This document shows positions 1 through 8,921 of a DNA stretch of 64,000 nucleotides, piece after piece; the first letter of the stretch is position 1, and every line of letters starts with the position of its first letter. Below the pieces are notes generated by a model that saw only the letters and a program-made list of their open reading frames with translations, searched no databases and was not told the origin of the DNA. Source of the stretch: Bacteroidetes bacterium GWF2_33_38 (lineage in GTDB: Bacteria; Bacteroidota; Bacteroidia; Bacteroidales; GWF2-33-38). Both the position numbers and the translations under genes were made by a program. The stretch covers positions 1-64,000 of the forward strand of contig MEOF01000053.1 in the NCBI GenBank assembly GCA_001769505.1, in the 5' to 3' direction.

Positions 1-107
1 CTATGACTCCAAAGTTCGAACGGCTTTTGCTTGCGATTTACAAAGTTATATGATATTATCATTTTAAATCGTTTTTATAGGGGCTTTGCAATAGTTCAGC
101 ACCTGAA

Positions 108-461
108 ATGATTTCGGGAACTTGGATAAAAGGAGAGTTGGTTTATGTTGCGAATAATGCAATAAACGAAATTAATGATGTTTGTTCGGAATATCCTTGC
201 GTAGGAAAAATAAAAATCATACAAGTCAATAAAATCAATGGAAATACACCTAATTGGCTTGTCGAAAACGATACAATTACAGCCATTTTTAAATATACAC
301 TTGCACCAACCCCCGAAAAGTATTTTCCAAACATATCAAAAAAGTATTCAGGCTTAAAAATTAATGATATTTTTGACGCTAGAATAGAATATAGAATCAC
401 GAGCGATGTGAATGAAATTTGTTGGGTAGTTTACGAATATTATCTCGAAAATGAAAAATAG
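108..461 (+). CDS. Hypothetical protein, 117 aa
   Basis: I do not recognise this family. The product is a soluble-looking protein of 117 residues with no signal peptide or membrane segment. It contains two cysteines in an early CSEYPC stretch and alternating short hydrophobic strands, suggesting a small beta-rich fold. An in-frame stop lies at 78-80 and no ATG occurs between it and 108, so 108 is the first ATG. Because related-looking small proteins in this phylum are often lipoproteins, an N-terminally truncated copy is possible. The next gene begins about 40 bases downstream on the same strand. Function unknown. Confidence 0.5.
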   Translation: MISGTWIKGELVYVANNAINEINDVCSEYPCVGKIKIIQVNKINGNTPNWLVENDTITAIFKYTLAPTPEKYFPNISKKYSGLKINDIFDARIEYRITSDVNEICWVVYEYYLENEK

Positions 462-501
462 AGTTTAAAAATCAGGTAAAAATAAAGCCTTAAAAAAAAC
501 C

Positions 502-3234
502 ATGAAAAAAATATTATTTATTGCAATCGTTTTTTGTTTGAGCATAGTTAGCTTTTACATTATCAAAAATGTTAAAACAAATGGAATAAAAATTGGAAAA
601 ACGATTTATGTTGAAAAAAATGCGGCGTATTTAGAAAGTCGTTTTCGTTGGATTTTAAACCGACTTAAAGATCCCGAAACAGGTAAAATTCCCGAAGGCA
701 TTCGACGCAAAGAACTCGAATTTGCAAAAACGCTTCCCAACGATTCCGAAAAAGGTTTAAAATCATCGGGTACTTGGGTAAATAGAGGTCCTTTCAACGT
801 TGGTGGGCGAACACGAGCAATGGCTTTGGATGTTGAAAACGAAAATACAATACTAGCAGGTGGCGTTTCGGGTGGAATGTGGCGTTCGACTAATTCAGGT
901 CAAACTTGGGCAAAGGTTACCGGCGACGAGCAACTTCACAGCGTTACATGTATTACACAAGACACAAGAGCAGGAAAAACCAACAACTGGTACTACGGAA
1001 CTGGCGAAATATATGGGAATTCGGCAGGAGAATCCTTTACGGCTTTTTATTTTGGCGATGGCATTTATAAATCAAGCGACAATGGTATGAGTTGGTCGCC
1101 CATAGAAGCAACTTTATCGAATACACCACAAATTGGAACCGATTTCGACCTCACATGGAATATTGCCATAAACAATGCTGTCGATACCGCCGATATTATT
1201 TATGCGGCTCTGAAAGGAAAAATTACTCGCTCAACCGATGGCGGTGAAACATGGACACAAGTACTTGGAGGTGGAGCTGTTCAATCGTATTTTACCGATG
1301 TTAAAATTACGTCTGACGGAGTTGTTTACGCAGCACTTAGCGATGAGGGCGATAAAAAAGGAATTTGGCGTTCGGCAAATGGTATTGATTGGACTAATAT
1401 TATGCCTTCATCTTTTTGCAGCACCTATGATAGAATTGTAATCGGGTTGAATCCTTCAAATGAAAATGAATTGTACTTTTTTGCGGTTACTCCAAGTTGC
1501 GGACAGGCTAGCTATACTTTCTCGAACGAATACGAATATGCAAGTCTGTGGAAATATACCTACGAAACTGGTGATGGTGCTGGCACAAACGGAACGTGGG
1601 TTAATTTAACTTCAAATCTTCCAAACAATTTAGAATCGAATTTCGATAATTTGAATTGTCAAGGTTCTTACAATATGGTGGTTAGCGTTCAACCTGGGAA
1701 TAACGATGTAGTAATTCTCGGAGGTACAAATCTATATCGTTCTACCGATGGTTTTACAAGCCAAAATAATACGAAACAAATAGGAGGGTATAAACCCGGA
1801 ACAAATTTTCCGGATTTCAAAATTTACGAGAATCATCATCCCGATCAACATGTTTTAGCATTTTTACCATCAAATTCCAATGTGCTTTTTTCGGCAACCG
1901 ATGGTGGAGTTTTTAAAACAAGTGATTGTTTAGCCGAAAATGTTGTTTGGGAATCCTTGAATCAAGGATACTTAACAACTCAAGTTTATGCTTTAAGCAT
2001 CGACGAAAATAACGAAAATGATGTAATTATTGCCGGATTTCAAGATAATGGTAATTTTTATGTAAACTCGTCTGACCCAACGAGCAGTTGGGTTATGCCA
2101 TTGAATGGAGATGGCTCGTTTAGTGCAATCTCAAGCGATGGTGGAACATATTATATGTCGATTCAAAACGGTAAAATATTTAAAATGACATTGGATAATG
2201 GCGGTTTACCGACAGCTTTTGCTCGAATTGACCCAATTGGTGGAGAAAGTTATCAATTTATTAATCCATTTGTGATTGATCCAAATAACGATAATGTTAT
2301 GTATGTTTCTGCTGGTAGTAAAATATGGCGAAATGACAGTTTAACTTATATTCCTTTAGCTGGAAACTACGATTCTATTTCAACAGGTTGGTTTAAAATG
2401 GGAGTAGTCGGAAATTATAATTCTACTGAAATTTCAGCTTTAGCTGTTTCTAAAAATCCTGCAAATAAATTGTTTTACGGAACCATTGCTCGAAAAGTAT
2501 TCAGAGTTGACAGTGCCAATACTGGAGACCCTATTCATACTCGAATAAACGATTCCATTATTTTCCCGAATTCCAACGTAAGTTGCATTGCTGTTGACCC
2601 CCGTGATGCCGATAAAATTATGATTACCTATTCAAATTACAATACATATAGTTTGTTTTATACCGAAAATGGCGGAAAATGGTGGAATAAAGTAGGCGGA
2701 AACCTCGAATATAATATTTATGGAACTGGAAATGGACCTTCGTGTCGTTGGGCATCGATTATTCCGGTTGGCGATTCAACTATTTACTATGTTGCTACAA
2801 GCACTGGCTTATATTATACTTACCATATTCAAGCCGACTCAACAGAATGGACGAATGTAAGCAGTATCGGAAATGTTGTTACCGAAATGATTAAATTTCG
2901 AGAATCTGATGGATTGGTTGTAGTTGGAACTCACGGAGGAGGAATTTACAGCACTAAACTATCGGATAATGCTATAAATAATCAAGTATCTGACAATCAA
3001 TATGTAAACTTATTTCCAAATCCTGCGAATGGGGTAATTAATCTTGAATTTAATGCGACTGAAACACCTGAAAAGGTATTGATTTTAGATATCAACGGTA
3101 AAGTAATTAAATCAATTTTACATATTTCGAAAATACAAAAAATTGATTTGATGAATATTCCACAAGGAGTTTATTTTTGCATTAGCCAATTTAAAACCCA
3201 TAAAGAAATAAATAAATTTGTGATTCTTAAATAA
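502..3234 (+). CDS. Secreted BNR/sialidase-repeat propeller protein with T9SS type A sorting domain
   Basis: A 910-residue exported protein. Residues 1-21 form a hydrophobic signal or anchor segment after MKK. From about residue 95 the protein carries BNR/glycosyl-hydrolase-type repeats of the form WRSTNSGQTW, YKSSDNGMSW and TRSTDGGETW, as in VPS10/sortilin-like beta-propellers. The last 80 or so residues hold a typical T9SS type A domain, beginning near residue 833 with NLFPNPANG and ending with a KFVILK tail, which predicts passage through the Por secretion system and surface attachment or release. BNR repeats alone do not show enzymatic activity, so adhesion or polymer binding is as likely as hydrolysis. 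The domain calls are firm, the biological role is not. Confidence 0.85.
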   Translation: MKKILFIAIVFCLSIVSFYIIKNVKTNGIKIGKTIYVEKNAAYLESRFRWILNRLKDPETGKIPEGIRRKELEFAKTLPNDSEKGLKSSGTWVNRGPFNVGGRTRAMALDVENENTILAGGVSGGMWRSTNSGQTWAKVTGDEQLHSVTCITQDTRAGKTNNWYYGTGEIYGNSAGESFTAFYFGDGIYKSSDNGMSWSPIEATLSNTPQIGTDFDLTWNIAINNAVDTADIIYAALKGKITRSTDGGETWTQVLGGGAVQSYFTDVKITSDGVVYAALSDEGDKKGIWRSANGIDWTNIMPSSFCSTYDRIVIGLNPSNENELYFFAVTPSCGQASYTFSNEYEYASLWKYTYETGDGAGTNGTWVNLTSNLPNNLESNFDNLNCQGSYNMVVSVQPGNNDVVILGGTNLYRSTDGFTSQNNTKQIGGYKPGTNFPDFKIYENHHPDQHVLAFLPSNSNVLFSATDGGVFKTSDCLAENVVWESLNQGYLTTQVYALSIDENNENDVIIAGFQDNGNFYVNSSDPTSSWVMPLNGDGSFSAISSDGGTYYMSIQNGKIFKMTLDNGGLPTAFARIDPIGGESYQFINPFVIDPNNDNVMYVSAGSKIWRNDSLTYIPLAGNYDSISTGWFKMGVVGNYNSTEISALAVSKNPANKLFYGTIARKVFRVDSANTGDPIHTRINDSIIFPNSNVSCIAVDPRDADKIMITYSNYNTYSLFYTENGGKWWNKVGGNLEYNIYGTGNGPSCRWASIIPVGDSTIYYVATSTGLYYTYHIQADSTEWTNVSSIGNVVTEMIKFRESDGLVVVGTHGGGIYSTKLSDNAINNQVSDNQYVNLFPNPANGVINLEFNATETPEKVLILDINGKVIKSILHISKIQKIDLMNIPQGVYFCISQFKTHKEINKFVILK

Positions 3235-3248
3235 AATCTTTTTGTCAA

Positions 3249-3710
3249 ATGATTTTTGAAATTCCTAATGGTGAAATAATTCAGATTGAAACAATCATTC
3301 TCGATTTAAACGGAACGCTTTCGGTTTACGGTAAAGTTGCTGAAAGCACAGTTAAATTAATCCAAGAGCTTAAAAAATTGGATTATAAATTATATCTTAT
3401 TTCGGGCGATATTCGTGGTGATGCAAAACGAGTAAGCGACGAACTTGGATTAACTCTTTATATTGCCAAAACAAGCGATGAAAAAGCTAAAGTAGTCGAA
3501 AACTTAAATCCGGAAACTTGTGCCGCAATTGGAAATGCTCGGATTGATATAGGAACTTTTAAGAAATCAAAAATTGCGATTGCTACGCTTCAAAGCGAAG
3601 GAATTCACACGGGTATTTTTCCTTATGTAGATATTATTGTTCCCTCTATTGACGATGCTCTTCGGCTTTTTATCGACAAAGAGAGTTTGTCTGGCACATT
3701 GAGAACTTAA
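3249..3710 (+). CDS. HAD-superfamily soluble P-type-ATPase-like protein (COG4087 type)
   Basis: A 153-residue HAD-fold protein. Motif I reads DLNGTL (residues 19-24); the usual second aspartate of DxD phosphatases is asparagine, a pattern seen in the soluble P-type-ATPase-like proteins of COG4087. A GDIRGDAKR segment (motif II region) and an IGNARID segment (acid-loop region) follow in order. Altered motif I suggests phosphoryl chemistry different from ordinary phosphatases, or a regulatory role; the substrate is unknown. The gene starts 14 bases after the preceding stop and is followed 12 bases later by a DNA-repair glycosylase, so cotranscription is plausible. Confidence 0.75.
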   Translation: MIFEIPNGEIIQIETIILDLNGTLSVYGKVAESTVKLIQELKKLDYKLYLISGDIRGDAKRVSDELGLTLYIAKTSDEKAKVVENLNPETCAAIGNARIDIGTFKKSKIAIATLQSEGIHTGIFPYVDIIVPSIDDALRLFIDKESLSGTLRT

Positions 3711-3722
3711 TAAAATCAAAAA

Positions 3723-4151
3723 ATGAGAATTTGGTCGCTTCATCCAACATATATCGATAGCAAAGGATTAGTTGCACTTTGGAGAGAAACTTTGTTGGCA
3801 AAGAACGTCTTAGAAGGAAAAACAAAGGGCTATCGAAATCATCCTCAATTAAATAGGTTTAAGCAATGCAAGCGACCGATTGACAGTATTAATCAATATT
3901 TATCAATTGTTTATCATGAAGCATCGGAAAGAGGCTATAAATTTGATGTTGGGAAAATTAATTTGAATTTTATACCGACATCAATATCTGTTACCAAAGG
4001 ACAGTTAATGTATGAAAAACAACACTTGCTTAATAAATTAAAGGTCAGAGATACAGATAAATACAATAAATTATTGAATATTGAAAACGTATTAGCTCAT
4101 CCAATTTTTAATATCGTGAAAGGAGAAATTGAAAGTTGGGAAATTCTTTAA
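3723..4151 (+). CDS. Pyrimidine dimer DNA glycosylase (Pyr_excise family)
   Basis: The 142-residue product starts MRIWSLHPTYID and continues with LVALWRETLLAKNVL and GKTKGYRNHPQLNRF, the N-terminal signature of the Pyr_excise family related to T4 endonuclease V. Members remove cyclobutane pyrimidine dimers by N-glycosylase and AP-lyase action, or are annotated as such. Length fits the family. The C-terminal half is lysine-rich and less conserved. It lies closely behind the HAD protein on the same strand, with no sign of a DNA-repair operon around it. Family assignment is good; enzymatic activity is inferred from the family. Confidence 0.85.
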   Translation: MRIWSLHPTYIDSKGLVALWRETLLAKNVLEGKTKGYRNHPQLNRFKQCKRPIDSINQYLSIVYHEASERGYKFDVGKINLNFIPTSISVTKGQLMYEKQHLLNKLKVRDTDKYNKLLNIENVLAHPIFNIVKGEIESWEIL

Positions 4152-4271
4152 TTTCTCTACAAAATATTTAACAAATAACTCCGTTTTTAATCCGACTCGT
4201 CTAAATATTGGATTAAAAAATAAAAAAAAAACGTAACTTGCGGCAAATATTAATTATTAAATAAATTTAAG

Positions 4272-4790
4272 ATGGAAATTAAAAAAGATTGTGCTGTTTC
4301 ATTGATTTATGAATTAAGAATTAATGATGAGAACGGTGAATTGGTCGAAAAAATTGATGAACAAAACGCGCTTGATTTTGTTTTTGGCTCAGGATCTTTG
4401 CTAAAAGATTTTGAAAGCAATATTAAAGGCTTAAAAAAAGGTGGCAATTTTCAATTTTCCCTAACCAGTATTCAAGCATACGGTGAATATAACGACGAAG
4501 CTTTAGTCGAAATACCAAAAGATGTATTTAAAGACGAAAAGGGAAAGATTAATGATAAAATGTTGGTTTTAGGAAGTTTCGTTCCTATGCAAGATGGGCA
4601 AGGAAACATGTTTAATGGTAAAATTATTGAAATTAACGATAATGCGGTTCATATGGATTTTAATCACCCATTGGCTGGTCAAAATTTGTTTTTCAAAGGA
4701 GAAATAATTGAGGTTAGAGAGGCAACACAAGAAGAATTATCACATGGTCATATTCACAAAGACGGTTGTTCAAGTTGTGGCTGTCATTAG
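4272..4790 (+). CDS. FKBP-type peptidyl-prolyl isomerase, SlyD-like
   Basis: A 172-residue cytoplasmic FKBP of the SlyD class. The N-terminal half has FKBP strands with the VFGSGSLLKDFESNIKG segment, followed by an inserted-flap region in the middle (about residues 75-130) and the conserved MDFNHPLAGQNLFF stretch typical of SlyD. The C-terminus ends in a His/Cys-rich tail (HGHIHKDGCSSCGCH), which in SlyD proteins binds nickel or other metals. It probably acts as a folding chaperone and metal-binding isomerase. The gene has a start-proximal AT-rich leader and its 3' end overlaps the start of the next gene in another frame. Confidence 0.9.
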   Translation: MEIKKDCAVSLIYELRINDENGELVEKIDEQNALDFVFGSGSLLKDFESNIKGLKKGGNFQFSLTSIQAYGEYNDEALVEIPKDVFKDEKGKINDKMLVLGSFVPMQDGQGNMFNGKIIEINDNAVHMDFNHPLAGQNLFFKGEIIEVREATQEELSHGHIHKDGCSSCGCH

Positions 4791-5703
4791 AATATTTTGG
4801 ATTTTTATATTGATTTTTGGGCTTCAAGTAAACAAACTTGAGGCTCAAAATTCTCAATATTCTCACGAGTTGGATTCCATTCTCGGAATCGATTATCTTT
4901 TTAAAGAAAGCATTAACCCTATCGACGTTCAGTACAAAGAATTCATTACTAAAGCAAATGCATTGTACAAAGAACAAAAATTTGCCGAGTCTGTAGTTTA
5001 TTTTCGTAAAGCATTGAAAATAAAACCTCAAGAGCGATTACCTCAATATAAAATTGAAGATATTTACACCCTGTTTTTAGTTAACGATGTCGTAAAAACT
5101 AAAGAAGAAGCTAATCGACTTGTTTCCGAAATTGAAATGAGCTTGGATAACATTGGTAATGAAGAGGTATTTATTCAAGAGTCAAACAAAATTGAACCGA
5201 TTGCTGATGTGGTAAATAAAGAAACACAGCCTATAAGTGAAACGCTTGTTACAGAAGTTAAAAAAGAACCTGTATTGGTTCACCCCTCTATAGGTGTAGA
5301 ACAAAAACCGATTACAGAAGTCGAAAAAATTGAAGTGAGTGAAGTTCAGACAAAAGAAATAAAAGCAAACGAAAATTTAGAAACACGTGTAATCAAGCCA
5401 GAAGAAGTTAAAGTAGTTGAATCAAAACCTATTACGAAAGTTGAAGCCCCGACTATTAATCCCGTAATTGTTGAAGACGAAAATCGCAAGTTACAAGTTC
5501 AATATCCAAACGAAAAGACAGTTGAAGTAACCGAAGATGTGAATAAAAAAGTTATCACTATCATCATTAATCGCGGTGGCGAAGTAGTAATATATACAAA
5601 GGTTAAACACAGTTGGGGAGGGATTTTCTTTTTTGCAAAATATCCTGGTTTACCAAAGAAAAATATTAGTGAACAACATTTTGTTAAAAGCACTCAAGAT
5701 TAA
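4777..5703 (+). CDS. Exported hypothetical protein with TPR-like N-terminus and Glu/Lys/Val-rich linker
   Basis: The frame is open from a TTG at 4708. A GTG at 4777 gives a conventional signal peptide (MAVIRIFWIFILIFG, cleavage near LEAQ-NS); an ATG at 4744 is the alternative. Either start overlaps the end of the slyD-like gene, implying coupling. After the signal peptide a TPR-like helix pair (ANALYKEQKFAESVVYFRKA) is followed by about 130 residues rich in Glu, Lys, Val and Pro that resemble a spacer through the periplasm, and then a compact C-terminal region with GGEVVIYTKVKHSWGG. No known family recognised; the layout suggests a periplasmic or envelope scaffold. Confidence 0.65.
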   Translation: MAVIRIFWIFILIFGLQVNKLEAQNSQYSHELDSILGIDYLFKESINPIDVQYKEFITKANALYKEQKFAESVVYFRKALKIKPQERLPQYKIEDIYTLFLVNDVVKTKEEANRLVSEIEMSLDNIGNEEVFIQESNKIEPIADVVNKETQPISETLVTEVKKEPVLVHPSIGVEQKPITEVEKIEVSEVQTKEIKANENLETRVIKPEEVKVVESKPITKVEAPTINPVIVEDENRKLQVQYPNEKTVEVTEDVNKKVITIIINRGGEVVIYTKVKHSWGGIFFFAKYPGLPKKNISEQHFVKSTQD

Positions 5704-5708
5704 AACAA

Positions 5709-6203
5709 ATGAAATTAATTAAAACCTTATTATTGATTCTGTTTATTCAAATAACAACATTTGCACAAAGCGATAAGCCGGTTATTTACAATCCGTTGGC
5801 AAATGCTAAAAAAGATGTCCAGAATGCAATTATTCTTGCCGATTCGCTGCAAAAGCATGTCTTGTTACAGATAGGAGGGAATTGGTGTCCATGGTGCCTT
5901 CGCCTAAATAAATTTTTATACGAAGATGAAGTATTGGATTCTATGATTCATCACAATTTTGTGATTGTAAAAGTAAATTATAGCAAAGAAAATATGAATC
6001 TTGAATTGCTTAAAACCCTAGACTATCCTCAACGATTCGGATTTCCTGTTTTAGTAGTTCTTGATGCTAATGGAACCCGAATTCATACACAAGACTCTGG
6101 TTACTTGGAATATAGCGACGGATACGACCGAAAAAGAGTAATATCTTTTATCAAAAATTGGTCGCCAAATGCGTTAGATGCAATTAATTACGAAAAACCT
6201 TAA
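5709..6203 (+). CDS. Exported thioredoxin-fold protein with CPWC active site
   Basis: A 164-residue protein with a signal peptide (residues 1-20, ending FAQ) and a thioredoxin-like domain. The sequence GGNWCPWCLRLN puts two cysteines at 60 and 63, matching the DUF255/Thioredoxin_7 type of periplasmic thiol protein. A cis-proline-like FGFPVLVVLDANG stretch follows near residues 103-116. It is likely to reduce or exchange disulfides outside the inner membrane. It starts 5 bases after the preceding gene, so both probably share a transcript. Its stop overlaps the stop of a convergent small lipoprotein gene by four bases. Confidence 0.82.
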   Translation: MKLIKTLLLILFIQITTFAQSDKPVIYNPLANAKKDVQNAIILADSLQKHVLLQIGGNWCPWCLRLNKFLYEDEVLDSMIHHNFVIVKVNYSKENMNLELLKTLDYPQRFGFPVLVVLDANGTRIHTQDSGYLEYSDGYDRKRVISFIKNWSPNALDAINYEKP

Positions 6204-6373
6204 AAGGCTCTTTGTTCGTACAAATAATCTCTTTCTGTTATTGTTTCGTATCTTGATTTTCGTTGCTTCTTCTTTTTCTTTGCGTAGGCTTTACATTGGC
6301 TTTTTGGAGCACACGAAGGAAGTGCAATTAGCCCCCCCAATACAATCGATAATAATAATAATCCTTTTTTCAC
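6200..6373 (-). CDS. Small lipoprotein, 57 aa
   Basis: Reading the minus strand from a GTG at 6373 gives MKKGLLLLSIVLGG followed by a lipobox-like ALPSC (Cys21). The mature part is very short, strongly basic (AKKKKKQRKSRYE), and ends with DYLYEQRAF. This design, a lipobox plus a tiny lysine-rich tail, is common among unnamed Bacteroidota lipoproteins. The same frame stays open upstream to 6463, but the extra residues would spoil the signal peptide. The gene converges on the thioredoxin-like gene with a 4-base overlap of the stop codons. Function unknown. Confidence 0.6.
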   Translation of the reverse strand: MKKGLLLLSIVLGGLIALPSCAPKSQCKAYAKKKKKQRKSRYETITERDYLYEQRAF

Positions 6374-6522
6374 AAATCTAGTTTTATGTTTTTTTGAAAT
6401 ATTTACCAAAATTATAAAAAATATTTGGGATAAAATCGAGTTCGAAAAGTGAAATATTAACAAAACACATAGCTAGCTAAAAGAATATTGAATTAATAAA
6501 TATAGATGTTTTCATATTTTGC

Positions 6523-6530
6523 TATATTTG
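6523..6530 (+). promoter_or_regulatory. Bacteroidota -7 element (TATATTTG)
   Basis: TATATTTG matches the TAnnTTTG -7 consensus of the main Bacteroidota sigma factor. It lies 20 bases before the ATG of the anchored thioredoxin gene. No clear TTTG -33 box at the usual spacing was found. Confidence 0.45.
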
Positions 6531-6549
6531 CAAAAAAATAAAAACAAAT

Positions 6550-6969
6550 ATGAATATTACATTAATCGTTGTACTTGTCGTAATAGTAGCATTTATTGGC
6601 TTCATTGTCTTCAATTATTACAAAATGAAAAACAAGCCAGCAGCCTCTGATAGCAAAAAAATATTCCAACTAAGTAATAAAAATTTTAAAGCTGTTACTG
6701 CGAAGGGTGTTATTTTGGTCGATTTTTGGGCTTCGTGGTGCATGCCATGCAAAATGGTTGTTCCAATATTAAATGATATTGCCGAAAATGAATCGGATAA
6801 AGTTAAAGTTGGGAAAATAAATGTAGAGTATCAACAAGCTCTTGCTCAGAAGTTTAAAGTAAGAAACATTCCTACTTTAATAATCTTTAAAGATGGAAAA
6901 GAAGAAAAACGTTTTGTTGGTGTTAAAACCAAGAAGTTTTTGATGAAAGAAGTCGAAGAACTTTTGTAA
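6550..6969 (+). CDS. Membrane-anchored thioredoxin
   Basis: A 139-residue protein. Residues 3-24 are a hydrophobic N-terminal segment (ITLIVVLVVIVAFIGFIVFN) likely to anchor it in the inner membrane; a short linker follows. The thioredoxin domain carries VDFWASWCMPCKM with redox cysteines 64 and 67 (CMPC instead of the classical CGPC), then the conserved RNIPTLIIFKDGK cis-proline region. Total length fits a thioredoxin with an added anchor. It probably supplies reducing equivalents at the membrane. It is monocistronic by appearance, with its own -7 element. Confidence 0.9.
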   Translation: MNITLIVVLVVIVAFIGFIVFNYYKMKNKPAASDSKKIFQLSNKNFKAVTAKGVILVDFWASWCMPCKMVVPILNDIAENESDKVKVGKINVEYQQALAQKFKVRNIPTLIIFKDGKEEKRFVGVKTKKFLMKEVEELL

Positions 6970-7101
6970 TTTTTCACAAAACCCTTGTTCAACCATTCAT
7001 TGGAGGAATCTTTGAGTTTATAAATTCGAAAATTTTTCAAGAAGATGAACAGATTATTAACCTTATTTATTGTTAGTTAAACTGTCAATCGTAAAAAAAG
7101 C

Positions 7102-7109
7102 TATATTTG
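7102..7109 (+). promoter_or_regulatory. Bacteroidota -7 element (TATATTTG)
   Basis: A TATATTTG copy ends 7 bases before an ATG at 7117 and 19 bases before the ATG at 7129. Since transcription should begin only a few bases after the element, it favours 7129 as the start of the acyl-CoA ligase gene. Confidence 0.45.
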
Positions 7110-7128
7110 GATATAAATGGTTGATTGC

Positions 7129-8916
7129 ATGAAAGTTCAAAAAATTACCGATTTACTCGAAAATTATAAGCAAAATTATCCCAATAAAGAAGATGCTTTT
7201 GCTGGTAAAGCAAAAGGAAAATGGTATAAATATTCCACCAAAGATTTTCTCGAAATGGTTGATGCTTTTAGTTGTGGATTGCTGGAACTTGGTTTCTATA
7301 AAGGCGATAAAATAGCTACATTAAGCAACAATCGTCCCGAATGGAATGTTTTTGACCACGGTATAATGCAAAATGCACTGGTTCACGTTCCAATTTATCC
7401 AACTTTAGGTGTTGATGACTATAAATACATACTAGAACATTCTGAAGTAAAGGCTGTTATTATCTCTGATAAAGCTATATATTCTAAGCTGATTCCTGTA
7501 ATTTCTGAAATTTCTACCATTAAATTTGTATTTTCAATCGACGAAATTGAAAATGTAAGAAATTGGTCTGAAATATTAGAGCTTGGTCGCAAGTTTAAAG
7601 ATAAATACATCAAAAAAGTTCGTGATATTAATAATTCAATCAAGCCAAACGATTTGGCAACTCTGATATATACTTCAGGAACAACTGGAGTTCCAAAAGG
7701 AGTGATGCTTTCGCATTCAAATATCGTTTCAAATTTTGTAGCTACAACCGATATACAACCCATGACATCCGTTGACAGAGCCTTAAGTTTTTTGCCTCTT
7801 TGTCACGTTTACGAACGCATGATGAATTATCAATACCAATATAAAGGAATTAGTATTTATTATGCCGAAAATATGGGAACCATTGCCAACGACATAAAAG
7901 AAGTGAAGCCTCACGGTTTCAATACAGTTCCTCGTTTACTCGAAAAAGTTTACGATAAAATTATTGCTACTGGTAAAGATTTACCGAGCATAAAGAAAAA
8001 AATGTTTTTTGGGGCTTTAAATCTTGGTTTAAAGTACGATATAGATGGGAATAATGGACGTTGGTATGATATACAACTTTGGTTGGCACAAAAACTCGTT
8101 TTGGTTAAATGGCGTAAAGCATTAGGTGGAAATTTAAAACTTATTGTATCGGGTGGAGCGGCATTGCAACCTAGACTCGAAAGAATATTCTGGGCGGCAG
8201 GCATAAAACTCGTCGAAGGATACGGACTAACAGAAACTTCTCCAGTAATCGCCGTAAATTATCCACACAAACCCGATATTAAATTCGGTACGGTTGGGCT
8301 TGTTTTAAAAGGAGTTAGTGTAAAAATTGCCGATGATGGCGAAATTTTATGCAAAGGCGATGGAGTTATGCTTGGCTATTATAAAAATCAAGAAGCTACC
8401 AATGAAGTTATTGATGCTGATGGTTGGTTTCATACAGGCGATATAGGAGTTTTTGAAGACGAGCGTTTTCTGAAAATAACCGACAGAAAAAAAGAAATTT
8501 TTAAATTATCGAGTGGCAAATATATTTCCCCACAAGTAATCGAAAATAAATTTAAAGAATCTAATTTTATAGAACAAATAATGGTTATTGGTGAAAATGA
8601 AAAATTTGCAAGTGCTCTGATTTCACCTAATTTCGACTATTTGCATTTTTGGGGAGCTAAGCATAAAATTCATTATCGCGAAAATAGCTTATTGGTAAAA
8701 GATTCAAATGTAATTGCTCGTATTCAAAAAGAAGTGTCGGCTTACAATAAGACCTTGGGACAATTTGAGCAAATCAAACGATTTCGATTAGTATGCGAAG
8801 AATGGACTCCTGCTTCTGGTGACTTATCGCCAACATTAAAACTTCGTCGAAAAATTATTTCCGAAAAGTATAAACATATCATTCAAGAAATATACAGAAG
8901 TGGTGACGAGGAGTAA
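7129..8916 (+). CDS. Long-chain fatty acid--CoA ligase (AMP-binding)
   Basis: A 595-residue adenylate-forming enzyme that activates fatty acids with ATP and CoA. Core motifs are present in order: the P-loop-like TLIYTSGTTGVPKGVML, SFLPLCHVYER, the VEGYGLTETSP adenylate-binding motif, GWFHTGDIG and the hinge KITDRKKEIFKLSSGKY. The insertion around 7980-8140 and the overall length fit the FadD15/long-chain class used by Bacteroidota. A second ATG at 7117 would add four residues (MVDC); 7129 is preferred because of the -7 element just upstream. The gene ends five bases before the convergent truA stop. Confidence 0.93.
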   Translation: MKVQKITDLLENYKQNYPNKEDAFAGKAKGKWYKYSTKDFLEMVDAFSCGLLELGFYKGDKIATLSNNRPEWNVFDHGIMQNALVHVPIYPTLGVDDYKYILEHSEVKAVIISDKAIYSKLIPVISEISTIKFVFSIDEIENVRNWSEILELGRKFKDKYIKKVRDINNSIKPNDLATLIYTSGTTGVPKGVMLSHSNIVSNFVATTDIQPMTSVDRALSFLPLCHVYERMMNYQYQYKGISIYYAENMGTIANDIKEVKPHGFNTVPRLLEKVYDKIIATGKDLPSIKKKMFFGALNLGLKYDIDGNNGRWYDIQLWLAQKLVLVKWRKALGGNLKLIVSGGAALQPRLERIFWAAGIKLVEGYGLTETSPVIAVNYPHKPDIKFGTVGLVLKGVSVKIADDGEILCKGDGVMLGYYKNQEATNEVIDADGWFHTGDIGVFEDERFLKITDRKKEIFKLSSGKYISPQVIENKFKESNFIEQIMVIGENEKFASALISPNFDYLHFWGAKHKIHYRENSLLVKDSNVIARIQKEVSAYNKTLGQFEQIKRFRLVCEEWTPASGDLSPTLKLRRKIISEKYKHIIQEIYRSGDEE

Positions 8917-8921
8917 GAATA

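Noticed and set aside
4184-4219. Palindrome TTTTTAATCC...GGATTAAAAA after the glycosylase gene
   Set aside because: The T-run lies before the stem rather than after it, so it does not look like a proper terminator on either strand.
7041-7077. Tiny frame reading MNRLLTLFIVS
   Set aside because: Resembles the start of a signal peptide but stops after 11 codons; could be a chance start or a relic, not supportable as a gene.
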